From Coriobacteriia bacterium (GTDB lineage: Bacteria > Actinomycetota > Coriobacteriia > Coriobacteriales > UMGS124), in the NCBI GenBank assembly GCA_018368455.1, contig JAGZEG010000002.1, positions 124,001-188,000 of the forward strand: a stretch of DNA of 64,000 nt, written 5' to 3'. Below, piece after piece: positions 35,362 through 43,062 of the stretch. Below the pieces are notes generated by a model, which saw nothing but the letters and a program-made list of their open reading frames with translations, was not told the origin of the DNA and searched no databases. The first letter of the stretch is position 1; each line of letters begins with the position of its first letter. The translations under genes and the position numbers were made by a program.

Positions 35362-37296
35362 TTACTCCTCGTCCGCACGCTTTACGTTCATGCAGCGCAT
35401 CGCGTTGAGGATGGCGATGACAGCCACGCCCACGTCGGCAAACACCGCGAGCCACATGTTGGCGATGCCCACGGCGGCCAGCACGAGCACGAGCAGCTTC
35501 ACGGCCAGCGCGAAGATGATGTTCTGCCACACGATGCCCATCGTCTTGCGGGCGATGCGGATAGCCTTCGCGATGTTGGACGGCTTGTCGTCCATCAGCA
35601 CGACATCGGCCGCTTCGATGGCGGCGTCGCTGCCCATGGCACCCATGGCGATGCCGACGTCGGCGCGGGTCAGAACCGGCGCGTCGTTGATGCCGTCGCC
35701 GACAAACGCCAGCTTGCCCTTGCCGCTCTCAGCAGCGAGCAGCTTCTCGACCTCGGTGACCTTGTCCTGCGGGAGCAGCTGCGCGCGATACTCGTCCACG
35801 CCCAGCTTGCCCGCCACTGCAGCGGCCACCTCGTCGCGATCGCCCGTCAGCATGACGGTCTTGCGCACGCCCGTCGCCTTGAGGTCAGCGATGGCCTGCG
35901 CGGCGTCGTTCTTGAGCACGTCGGCGATGACGATGTGGCCGATATAGCTCCCGTCGAGCGACACGTGCAGGATGGTGCCCGTGAGCTCGCACTCGTGGTA
36001 CGAGATGCCGTGGCCCGCCATGAGCTTGCCGTTGCCCACGAGCACCGCATGCTCGTCGACCGTGGCGACGACGCCGTGCCCGCTCTCCTCCTGGACGTCG
36101 CGGATCTTGGCCTGGTCGATGTCGCCGCGATAGGCCTCCTTGACGGAGATGGCGATCGGGTGGTCGGAGTACGCCTCGGCGTGCGCGGCGATGGAGAGGA
36201 TGCGCTCGGGATCGGCGCCGGCCTCGGGGTGCACGGCCACGACGTTGAACGTGCCGTTCGTCAGCGTGCCGGTCTTGTCGAACGCCACGGCGTCCACCTG
36301 CGCCAGCGCCTCGAGGTAGTTGCCGCCCTTCACGAGGATGCCCAGACGGCTCGCCCCGCCGATGCCGCCAAAGAACGACAGCGGGACGGAGATGACGAGG
36401 GCGCACGGGCAGCTGACGACGAGGAAGATGAGGCCGCGCTGCACCCAGTCGGCCCAGCCGCCACCAAGCGCGAGCGGAGGCACAATGGCCAGCAGCGCTG
36501 CGACGATGACGACGGTGGGCGTGTAGTAGCGGGCGAAGCGCGTGATGAAGTTTTCCGTGCGGGCCTTTTTGTCGCTCGCGTTCTCAACGAGCTCGAGGAT
36601 GCGGCTGACGGTGGACTCGCCGAACGGCTTCGAGACACGCACGGTGAGCACGCCCGTCATGTTGACGCAGCCCGAGATGACCTCGGCGCCCGTCTCGACG
36701 TGGCGCGGCACGGACTCGCCGGTCAGCGCGGCAGTGTCGAGCTGGGAGGAACCGTCGAGCACGACGCCATCGAGCGGGACGCGCTCGCCGGGCTTGACGA
36801 CGATCTCATCGCCGGGCTTGACTGCCGAGGGGTCAACCTGGACGAGCTCGCCGTCGCGACGCACGTTTGCGTAGTCAGGCGCGATGTCCATCATCGCGGC
36901 GATGGACTTGCGGCTCTTGCCGACGGCATAGCTCTGGAACAGCTCGCCTACCTGGTAGAACAGCATGACGGCCGCGCCCTCGGAGAAGTGCTGCTCCGCG
37001 TCGGGGAACAGCACGAGCGCAAACGCGCCGATCGTGGCGACGGCCATGAGGAAGTTCTCGTCGAACACCTGGCCGTGGCCGATGTTGCGCGCTGCCTTGA
37101 GCAGCACGTCGTAGCCGACGATGAGGTAGGGGATGAGGAACAGCGCGAACTCGACGTAGAGGTCGAGCGTGGGGCCGAGCCAGGACAGGAGCAGGCCCGA
37201 CTTGCTCAGGATCATGACGACGACGAAGATGGCGAGGCCGAGCAGGATGCGGTTGAGCGTCTTGCGCTGCTTCTTGTTGAGGCCGCTCTTGGCCAT
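35362..37296 (-). CDS. Zn/Cd-type heavy-metal P1B ATPase
   Basis: Inner-membrane efflux pump of 644 residues that exports Zn(II), Cd(II) or Pb(II) with ATP. All P-type elements are present: TGES at 192-195, CPC metal site in SCPCAL (296-298), phosphorylated aspartate DKTGT 340-344, the SDHP nucleotide-binding motif (377-380), and GDGINDAPVL near the end. The sequence after CPC (VISVPLSFFGGIGGASRLGI) is of the zinc/cadmium class. It has no N-terminal metal-binding domain; that domain is a separate gene just upstream. Start ATG 37296 follows GAGGTG; a GTG three codons earlier overlaps the ribosome site and is rejected. Third gene of the ArsR operon. Confidence 0.95.
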   Translation of the reverse strand: MAKSGLNKKQRKTLNRILLGLAIFVVVMILSKSGLLLSWLGPTLDLYVEFALFLIPYLIVGYDVLLKAARNIGHGQVFDENFLMAVATIGAFALVLFPDAEQHFSEGAAVMLFYQVGELFQSYAVGKSRKSIAAMMDIAPDYANVRRDGELVQVDPSAVKPGDEIVVKPGERVPLDGVVLDGSSQLDTAALTGESVPRHVETGAEVISGCVNMTGVLTVRVSKPFGESTVSRILELVENASDKKARTENFITRFARYYTPTVVIVAALLAIVPPLALGGGWADWVQRGLIFLVVSCPCALVISVPLSFFGGIGGASRLGILVKGGNYLEALAQVDAVAFDKTGTLTNGTFNVVAVHPEAGADPERILSIAAHAEAYSDHPIAISVKEAYRGDIDQAKIRDVQEESGHGVVATVDEHAVLVGNGKLMAGHGISYHECELTGTILHVSLDGSYIGHIVIADVLKNDAAQAIADLKATGVRKTVMLTGDRDEVAAAVAGKLGVDEYRAQLLPQDKVTEVEKLLAAESGKGKLAFVGDGINDAPVLTRADVGIAMGAMGSDAAIEAADVVLMDDKPSNIAKAIRIARKTMGIVWQNIIFALAVKLLVLVLAAVGIANMWLAVFADVGVAVIAILNAMRCMNVKRADEE

Positions 37297-37356
37297 GGGA
37301 ATCACCTCGAATCTAGAGGCGAGGCCCGTGCGAGGAACCCGCAGGCGTCGCCCGGG

Positions 37357-37575
37357 CTATCGCACGATCTCGCAGTCGGGCTCGAGCTTGGCGGCGAGCT
37401 TCACGACGCGCTCTAGAACCTCGTCGAACTCGTCATCGGCAGCGGTGAGCGTGAGCTTCTGCATCATGAAGTTAACGGACGCGTCCTGGACGCCCTCGAC
37501 TTTCTTGATGGCGTCCTCGAGCTTGCGGGCGCAGTTGGCGCAGTCGATCTCGTCGAGCTTGAAGTGCTTGATCAT
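37357..37575 (-). CDS. Free heavy-metal-associated (HMA) domain protein
   Basis: 72 residues with the ferredoxin-like HMA fold. The metal site is CANC at 12-15 in a LDEIDCANCARKLEDAI context, where an aspartate precedes the first cysteine as in Zn/Cd/Pb ATPase N-domains (DCxxC). It is the N-terminal domain of the pump made as its own protein, 60 bases upstream of the pump gene. It could load the pump or buffer zinc. Ribosome site AAAGGGA precedes the ATG. Confidence 0.92.
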   Translation of the reverse strand: MIKHFKLDEIDCANCARKLEDAIKKVEGVQDASVNFMMQKLTLTAADDEFDEVLERVVKLAAKLEPDCEIVR

Positions 37576-37628
37576 GGGAAGTCCCTTTCTCTCAAAGGGG
37601 CGCGGGCGCCCCGGCTAATAACCGATGT

Positions 37629-38006
37629 TTACTCGCAGATGTGGCTCATGCCGACGGAGAGCATCGTGTACACGTGGTCGTCGGCCAGCGAGTAGACGAT
37701 GTTGCGCCCGTCGCGCTCGAACTTGACGAGGTGAGCCTGCTTGAGGATGCGCAGCTGGTGGGAGACGGCGCTCTGTGACGTGCCCGTTGCCTCAGCGATG
37801 TCGGCGACGCACAGCTCCGTGCCCATGAGGCAGTAGAGGATCTTGATGCGCGTCGTGTCCGAGAAGATCTTGAACAGGTCGGCGAGGTCGTAGAGCAGCT
37901 CCTCGTCGGGAATGTCGGCGGGATCACAGTCGCAGGGGCCGGGGCTGGGCGCAGATGCGAGCGCCTCCGAGGCATTCAGGGTCGTCGCCTTTTCAAGCTC
38001 TGCCAT
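37629..38006 (-). CDS. ArsR/SmtB-family metal sensor, alpha-5 zinc type
   Basis: 125-residue repressor. The winged helix spans about 64-90 (ELCVADIAEATGTSQSAVSHQ). The C-terminal helix has D109-x-H111-x10-H122-x2-E125, the full alpha-5 zinc site of SmtB and CzrA. A CDC at 25-27 and C66 in ELCVADI recall the N-terminal alpha-3N site of CadC, so a second site may exist. Start at MAELEK (38006), with GGAGAG upstream; the ATG four codons earlier touches its ribosome site. It heads the operon with the HMA protein and the ATPase and has a matching operator upstream. Confidence 0.93.
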   Translation of the reverse strand: MAELEKATTLNASEALASAPSPGPCDCDPADIPDEELLYDLADLFKIFSDTTRIKILYCLMGTELCVADIAEATGTSQSAVSHQLRILKQAHLVKFERDGRNIVYSLADDHVYTMLSVGMSHICE

Positions 38007-38025
38007 CGTTCTCTCCATCTCCTTT

Positions 38026-38047
38026 CATATGAACATTTGTTCATATG
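38026..38047. promoter_or_regulatory. ArsR/SmtB operator
   Basis: CATATGAACATTTGTTCATATG... read as CATATGAACA-TT-TGTTCATATG, a perfect 10-2-10 inverted repeat. It matches the known 12-2-12 SmtB/CzrA operator built on ATATGAACA. It lies 19 bases upstream of the sensor start, so it probably represses the whole operon. Confidence 0.9.
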
Positions 38048-38087
38048 TTAGATGGCAGTATAAACCGCGTCAGACCAGTGTCAAGTT

Positions 38088-38152
38088 CCAAAATTGGCAA
38101 GGTTACTTTGCCAGTTTTGGCAAAATTGGCAGGGCTATCTTGCCAGTTTGGG
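38088..38152. repeat. Two near-identical tandem hairpins
   Basis: AAAATTGGCAAGGTTACTTT then GCCAGTTTTGG, followed directly by AAAATTGGCAGGGCTATCTT then GCCAGTTTGGG. Each unit folds as TTGGCA/TGCCA-type stem, and a third partial CGCAGGGCTATC follows at 38158. It fills the gap between the metal operon promoter and the UPF0178 stop. Confidence 0.75.
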
Positions 38153-38164
38153 AATCCCGCAGGG

Positions 38165-38671
38165 CTATCGGTCCAAAAGGCGCTCGAGGTTGCGCGTGAA
38201 GCGGGCGCGATCCTCGTCTGTGAAGGGGTCGGGGCCTTTCGTACGGCCGCCCGCGCGGCGCACCTTCTTCTCCTCGTGTCGGATGAAGAGCTGCATGTCT
38301 ATGGTCGCCTTGTCGTAAATGCGCCCCCGCACGCCGATGGCCGCAGCGTCACGCCCGAGCACCATGCTCGCCAGCCCGATGTCCTGCGTCACGACGACGT
38401 CGCCCGGACTCAGACGCTCCACGATGGCGAAGTCCGCACTGTCCGCCCCTACGCTCACGTCGAGCGTCTCCACCCAGAAGCCGCGCCGAGCCGTCTCTGG
38501 CGTCCGAGGGTCATCGGGCCGAATGTGGCGCGCGAGGTTCTGCGTCGAGTTGCCCGCGATCACGACTGGCACCCGCTTGCGCCGCGCCACAGCCAGCGCG
38601 TCACGCGTCACCGGGCACGCGTCAGCGTCGATAAACAGCGTGGGCACGGGCGCACTTTCGGCACTCGACAT
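38165..38671 (-). CDS. UPF0178 (YaiI/YqxD) family protein
   Basis: 168 residues of a conserved bacterial family of unknown function with a PIN/NYN-like nuclease fold. The acidic start TLFIDADACPVTRDAL, the GNSTQN strand, DVVVTQDIGLASMVL and a conserved GPDPFTDEDRARF end are all present. The gene starts seven bases after the apt stop and is probably cotranscribed with it. Nuclease activity is inferred from the fold only. Confidence 0.9.
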   Translation of the reverse strand: MSSAESAPVPTLFIDADACPVTRDALAVARRKRVPVVIAGNSTQNLARHIRPDDPRTPETARRGFWVETLDVSVGADSADFAIVERLSPGDVVVTQDIGLASMVLGRDAAAIGVRGRIYDKATIDMQLFIRHEEKKVRRAGGRTKGPDPFTDEDRARFTRNLERLLDR

Positions 38672-38678
38672 GAGGCGC

Positions 38679-39227
38679 CTACTTCCCCTCGTAGGAGACG
38701 ATGGCGCTCACGGGGCAGACGCCAGCGAGGCGGTCACGACCGTGGAGGCCGGCGAGCTCCAGCAGGCAGACCACCTTCACCACGGGGGCCTCGAGCTGCT
38801 CGAATATGCGCACCGCCGCCTCGAGCGTGCCACCCGTCGCGATGAGGTCGTCGATGAGCACGACGCGCATGCCGGGGCGCACGTCATCGCGGTGCACCTC
38901 GATCTCCGCCGTGCCATACTCAAGCTCATATGAGGCCGACACCGTCGCCCGCGGCAGCTTGCCCTTCTTGCGCACGGGGATGAACGGCTTGCCCAGCTTG
39001 TAGGCAACGGGCATACCGAAGAGAAAACCGCGCGACTCGAGCCCCGCCACGGCGTCGAACTCCACGCCGTCGAGCTCGGCCACCATCGCGTCGACAGCGA
39101 GGCGCAGCCCCTCGGCGTCCGCCAGCAGCGACGTGATGTCGCGGAACAGAACACCGGGCTCCGGGAAGTCCGGAATGCCCACGATCCGTCGCGCGATCTC
39201 CTCGGCAATACCCGTTGCCTGGCTCAT
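38679..39227 (-). CDS. apt: Adenine phosphoribosyltransferase
   Basis: Purine salvage enzyme that makes AMP from adenine and PRPP. 182 residues. Seen are the N-terminal IPDFPEPGVLFRDITSLL, LESRGFLFGMPVAYKLGKPF, RKKGKLP and the PRPP-binding VVLIDDLIATGGTLEAA. Start ATG 39227 has GAGGGGAA upstream; an earlier in-frame start is rejected. Length is standard. Its substrate PRPP is made by the prs product in the same window. Confidence 0.97.
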   Translation of the reverse strand: MSQATGIAEEIARRIVGIPDFPEPGVLFRDITSLLADAEGLRLAVDAMVAELDGVEFDAVAGLESRGFLFGMPVAYKLGKPFIPVRKKGKLPRATVSASYELEYGTAEIEVHRDDVRPGMRVVLIDDLIATGGTLEAAVRIFEQLEAPVVKVVCLLELAGLHGRDRLAGVCPVSAIVSYEGK

Positions 39228-39328
39228 GAGTTCCCCTCGGGTTCGTCCTGCGATACGCCCCGATTCTACCGGGCGCGCCTGACATTTCAAGCGCGCCCGG
39301 CCGTCTCACGAGCTCGAAAACCGGTTGC

Positions 39329-40864
39329 TTACCTGGCCGCAGCCGAAGCGCCGGCGACGTAGCCGAACGTCATGCCGTCGCCGATAGAGCTACCCGAGCC
39401 GGGGTAGCGGCCGAAGAAACCACATGCCGTGCGCCCAGCCGCGTACAGGCCCTCGATCGGAGCGCCGTCCAGGTTTATGACGCGCGCCTGGGCATCGATC
39501 TTCAGGCCGCCGAGCGTGTGGAAGCCGCAGGAAGAAGCGGCGCCGTTGATGGCCGAGAACGGCGGCGTCACGATGGGCTTCAGATACTCGGGGCTCTTGT
39601 GGTAGTCCGTGTCCTCGCCCGCCTCGCAGAAGCCGTTGTAGCGCTCGACCGTGTACGCGAGGTTGCCCGCCGGCACGCCGATGGCAGCCGCGAGCTCGTC
39701 GATCGTGTCGGCCTGTGCCACGGGCTGCAGATAGGCGCCGTAGGGCGTCGACATCGCGAGCTGCAGCACGTCATTGTCGACGATGATAAAGCCCTTCTCG
39801 GGCGAGTGTTGATTGATCGTCAGGCCCACCTTGCCGCCGTGCCAGTCTTCGCACAGGTAGCGCAGGCCGTTGTAGTCAACGAGAGCACCAGCCGCCAGGT
39901 CACCGTACAGGTAGATGGAGCGGTTGAAGTTGACGCTGCCCATGGAGCGCGTCGCCGCGCCGATCCTCTGGCCCATGAGGATGCCCTCGCCGCGGTCGGT
40001 CTCGCAGCCCGTACGCGAGCCACATAGCAAGGCATCGGCCGCGTAATCGGCGAGCATGGCGTCGTTGTACGTGAAGGCACCGGCGCTCAGGATGACGCCC
40101 TTGTTCGCCTTGTACGCGACGTCGTTGCCGTCGGCGCCTATCGCGCGCACGCCGATGACCGCACCCGCCTCGTCCGTCACGAGTGCCGTGCCCGTCGTCT
40201 CGTAGTGCATCTCGGCAAAGCCCTCGACCTCCGCCTCGAGCGGCTCGAACAGGCCCATGGCAGCGTCGCTGGGTGCGTGGCCGCGCGGGGCGGGCGTGGC
40301 GATGGACGCATACTCCCACGCGCGCTCGTTGCCCGAGTACATGAGGCTCACGCCAGCAGGCGGCTCAGTGGAGTGCGACGTGTCGTCGAGCGTGCCTCCG
40401 AACACGACACCGTGGCTCACGAGCCAGTCGTACAGCTCGACGGACGTATCGCAGAAGACGTCGATGAGCGCGGGGTCGGCGCTGGGACCGGCAAGCGCCG
40501 TGACGTAGGCCTTCATGGCCTCGGGGGTGTCCTCGACACCCAGGTCCTTTTGCAGCTGCGTGCCACCGCCCATGTAGATGAGGCCGCCCGAACGGAACGT
40601 CGAGCCACCGCCGCGCGACGACGTCTCGATGACAAGCACCGAAGCACCCTGCTCGTGGGCGCGGATGGCTGCGACGACGCCGGCGCCGCCCAGGCCGACG
40701 ACGATGACGTCGGCCTCGCTATCCCACGCAGGGGCGCCAGCTTGTTCGGATGCGCTTGCGGGTGCTGCGGCCAGGGCAGCACCTGCGAGGGTGGCGGCGC
40801 CCATGCCGCGAAGAAAAGCGCGGCGCGTCGGGGCGGCGGAGTGCGTGGTGGAAGACGTGCTCAT
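39329..40864 (-). CDS. Tat-exported FAD-dependent oxidoreductase (ketosteroid-dehydrogenase-like branch)
   Basis: 511-residue exported flavoprotein. The Tat signal is PTRRAFLRGMGA (arginines 14-15). FAD motif: DVIVVGLGGAGVVAAI; then SSRGGGSTFRSGGLIYMGGG and DTPEAMKAYV, a layout closer to 3-ketosteroid dehydrogenase-like FAD_binding_2 proteins than to fumarate reductase. It ends with GLYAAGRTACGFFGRYPGSG and SIGDGMTFGYVAG. No FMN domain or heme. The start at 40864 has GAAGGGAGAT upstream. It is divergent from the LuxR regulator at 41233. Substrate unknown; a steroid or other cyclic enone is possible but not shown. Confidence 0.9.
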   Translation of the reverse strand: MSTSSTTHSAAPTRRAFLRGMGAATLAGAALAAAPASASEQAGAPAWDSEADVIVVGLGGAGVVAAIRAHEQGASVLVIETSSRGGGSTFRSGGLIYMGGGTQLQKDLGVEDTPEAMKAYVTALAGPSADPALIDVFCDTSVELYDWLVSHGVVFGGTLDDTSHSTEPPAGVSLMYSGNERAWEYASIATPAPRGHAPSDAAMGLFEPLEAEVEGFAEMHYETTGTALVTDEAGAVIGVRAIGADGNDVAYKANKGVILSAGAFTYNDAMLADYAADALLCGSRTGCETDRGEGILMGQRIGAATRSMGSVNFNRSIYLYGDLAAGALVDYNGLRYLCEDWHGGKVGLTINQHSPEKGFIIVDNDVLQLAMSTPYGAYLQPVAQADTIDELAAAIGVPAGNLAYTVERYNGFCEAGEDTDYHKSPEYLKPIVTPPFSAINGAASSCGFHTLGGLKIDAQARVINLDGAPIEGLYAAGRTACGFFGRYPGSGSSIGDGMTFGYVAGASAAAR

Positions 40865-41232
40865 GGTGGATCTCCCTTCGTTGGGGGATGGATCTTGCGT
40901 GAGTGCGAACTCGAGGCGAAACCGGTAGCCCTGCCTTCGCGACGACCGGGCCGTAGGTCCATCGTCAGGGAGCGCGAGGGGCGCCCTCCTGCCCACACCT
41001 CCCCTTTGTTGTATGCCAACGAGACGCCACAAGCCATCGGCCACGAGGCGGGCGGAGCCCCTCCCATGGGATGAGCCGCCTCGTCCTCGCGGATGATTGA
41101 CGCTCCTGCCTGCCCAGACGCTAGTATCGCGGCGAAAGAGCCCAAACGCTTTGCTACCATGGGTCGGATGTGTTGCGCAGGGGCGTCTGCCCGCAGCACG
41201 CACTCATCCGCCCCTCGAGAAGAGGTCGCGCC
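40865..41232. other. Divergent flavoprotein/LuxR intergenic region
   Basis: 368 bases with no gene. A candidate sigma-70-type promoter for the LuxR gene is TTGACG (41097-41102) and TAGTAT (41122-41127) with a 19-base spacer, weaker than ideal. AAAGAGCCC...CGCTTT near 41137 is a loose dyad. Confidence 0.35.
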
Positions 41233-42702
41233 ATGTCCTTAGGTTCCCCGCACCCCGTCACATCCGCCCCCAAGCAAGAATCCGTCGTCAGCCTCACATC
41301 CACCTGGGGGCTCGGCGGAGCGCCGCTGCTGCTCATCGTGGTCACCGCGCTCGCCAAGACACCCTACCCGCTCATCGGCGATCCCGCCGGGTCGTTCTGG
41401 TTTGTCTGGCTGCTCGGGTCTCTGGCAGGCGTCGCTGTCGCGGCGCTCGTCCTGAAGCGTGCCGGAGCCGCGTCCGCCCGGCAGCTCCCCGGAGCCCCCG
41501 TGCAAACCACCCGCACGGGCACGCTCCTGGTATGGGTGCTTACGGCAGTGCTCATGCTCGCGTGGGTCGCCCTCTACGCCGTCGATCCTCACGCCGCCCC
41601 TCTGCTCGTACGCGCGGCGACGTTGCTCGTAGCGCTGGCGTCAGCAGGGCTGGTCGCCACTTGGATAGGCCTGAGTCCCGCAGTCCAACCCGCTGCGACG
41701 TTCACGGAGCTCTCCCTTGCGCTCATGGGGGCGTTCATCCTCTTCACGCTGATGTCGCTGCTGCAGCAGCCGCTCGTCGCCAGCTACGCCTATCCGCCGG
41801 TCGCGGGCGCGCTTCTGACGCTCTGCCTGCGCACGAGAGGGGGCGCTTCCGACAAGGCGGGCAGTGACGAGGACGAGCTCCCATCCCATGCGCTCCGCCA
41901 GGACGTCCCCGCCGTAGCCGCGACGCTCGCGCTGTGCGCCGTGCTCGGGGCCGGCCTGCCCGTCGTCGGCGGTGTCGCCCCTGCTCCGGGGATGTTCTGC
42001 GCCCTCGGCATCGGTTCCATCGTGCTGGCGGTGCCGCTGATCCCCGCCATCCCCGGCGAGCGCGTCAGCGTGCTTGTGGGGTGCTGCCTCGCCCTTGTCG
42101 GCGCCTGCCTCAGCATTGTGCTCGACAGCTCAGGAGCCCCGCTGGCACTCATGCTCGCCGGCGGCGGAGCCCTGCTCGCCTGGACGCTCGCGCATGTGCG
42201 GGCATCCAAGGTGGCGGTTGCTCTCGGCAACGGCACCCGCTTCCTCGTGCTCGCGGGTGTAGCCGCGCTCGTTGGGTTCGTGATTGGACGCGCCGTGACG
42301 ACAAGCCTGGCGCTCGGGCCCCAGGTGCAAGGCGTCCTGCTCGCTGTCACGTTCTGCATCGCGCTCAGCATCTGGCTGGGCATTGTGGGTCCCACTGTGA
42401 TGTCGGCAGGCGTGCCCGCCTCATCGCCTGCAGACAGTGACGGGCACGCGGCACACGACGCGTCGTACGGCGCCGTGTTGCTGGCAACGACGTACGGTCT
42501 GTCGCCGCGCGAGGCGGAGATAGCGCTGCTGCTCTACGAGAACCGCAGCGTGCGCGAGGTCTGCGACGAGCTGCACGTCGCGATCAGCACCGTGAAGACG
42601 CACGTCGCCCACGTCTACGAAAAGGCAGGCGTTCACAGCAAGAGCGAGCTGCAGGAGCTCATCGCGCGGCTCATGAGCGAGACAGACTCGACAAGCCAGT
42701 AG
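41233..42702 (+). CDS. Membrane-anchored LuxR-family regulator
   Basis: 489 residues with about 12 hydrophobic segments and a LuxR domain at about 421-489 (GLSPREAEIALLLYENRSV, then VAISTVKTHVAHVYEKAGVH). The ATG at 41233 has AGAGG eight bases upstream. Divergent from the flavoprotein at 39329-40864, its probable target. The end of the gene is followed 97 bases later by a strong palindrome and then by another LuxR gene. Confidence 0.9.
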   Translation: MSLGSPHPVTSAPKQESVVSLTSTWGLGGAPLLLIVVTALAKTPYPLIGDPAGSFWFVWLLGSLAGVAVAALVLKRAGAASARQLPGAPVQTTRTGTLLVWVLTAVLMLAWVALYAVDPHAAPLLVRAATLLVALASAGLVATWIGLSPAVQPAATFTELSLALMGAFILFTLMSLLQQPLVASYAYPPVAGALLTLCLRTRGGASDKAGSDEDELPSHALRQDVPAVAATLALCAVLGAGLPVVGGVAPAPGMFCALGIGSIVLAVPLIPAIPGERVSVLVGCCLALVGACLSIVLDSSGAPLALMLAGGGALLAWTLAHVRASKVAVALGNGTRFLVLAGVAALVGFVIGRAVTTSLALGPQVQGVLLAVTFCIALSIWLGIVGPTVMSAGVPASSPADSDGHAAHDASYGAVLLATTYGLSPREAEIALLLYENRSVREVCDELHVAISTVKTHVAHVYEKAGVHSKSELQELIARLMSETDSTSQ

Positions 42703-43062
42703 CGGCGGCCCGCGAGTTCGCTCCCGATAACCACACAGGGTCGCCACAGGGCGGCCATCATGCAGCGCGGCAAAAACATCCCGGGATGAGGCACGGTACG
42801 AGGGCGATATGAGGCCTCAGCACGCGCTCATATCGCCCTCGACAACAGGCTGGTCAAGGCCGTCGTTCCCGGCCGCCTCGGCCTTCGGCGCGGCGATCGC
42901 TCACAGGAGAAGGGAGCCCTCTCACGCTGCACCGATGTTGAGACGCCGCAGGCTGCCCCCGACAATTCATCACCGGCCATCCGATGCGCATTACGCGCGC
43001 TTATGCGAGGGTGCACGGGACACGCATGCGCCTCGGCGCCCCGCCCCTCCCAGGAGACCGCC
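42703..43062. other. Intergenic region between tandem LuxR genes
   Basis: 360 bases. Apart from the palindrome at 42799-42841 no gene or repeat is supported. Confidence 0.4.
42799..42841. promoter_or_regulatory. Perfect 15-bp palindrome between two LuxR genes
   Basis: CGAGGGCGATATGAG (42799-42813) and CTCATATCGCCCTCG (42827-42841), 13-base spacer. It has no T-tract. It could be a terminator of the first regulator or an operator of the second, 222 bases upstream of it. Confidence 0.55.
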
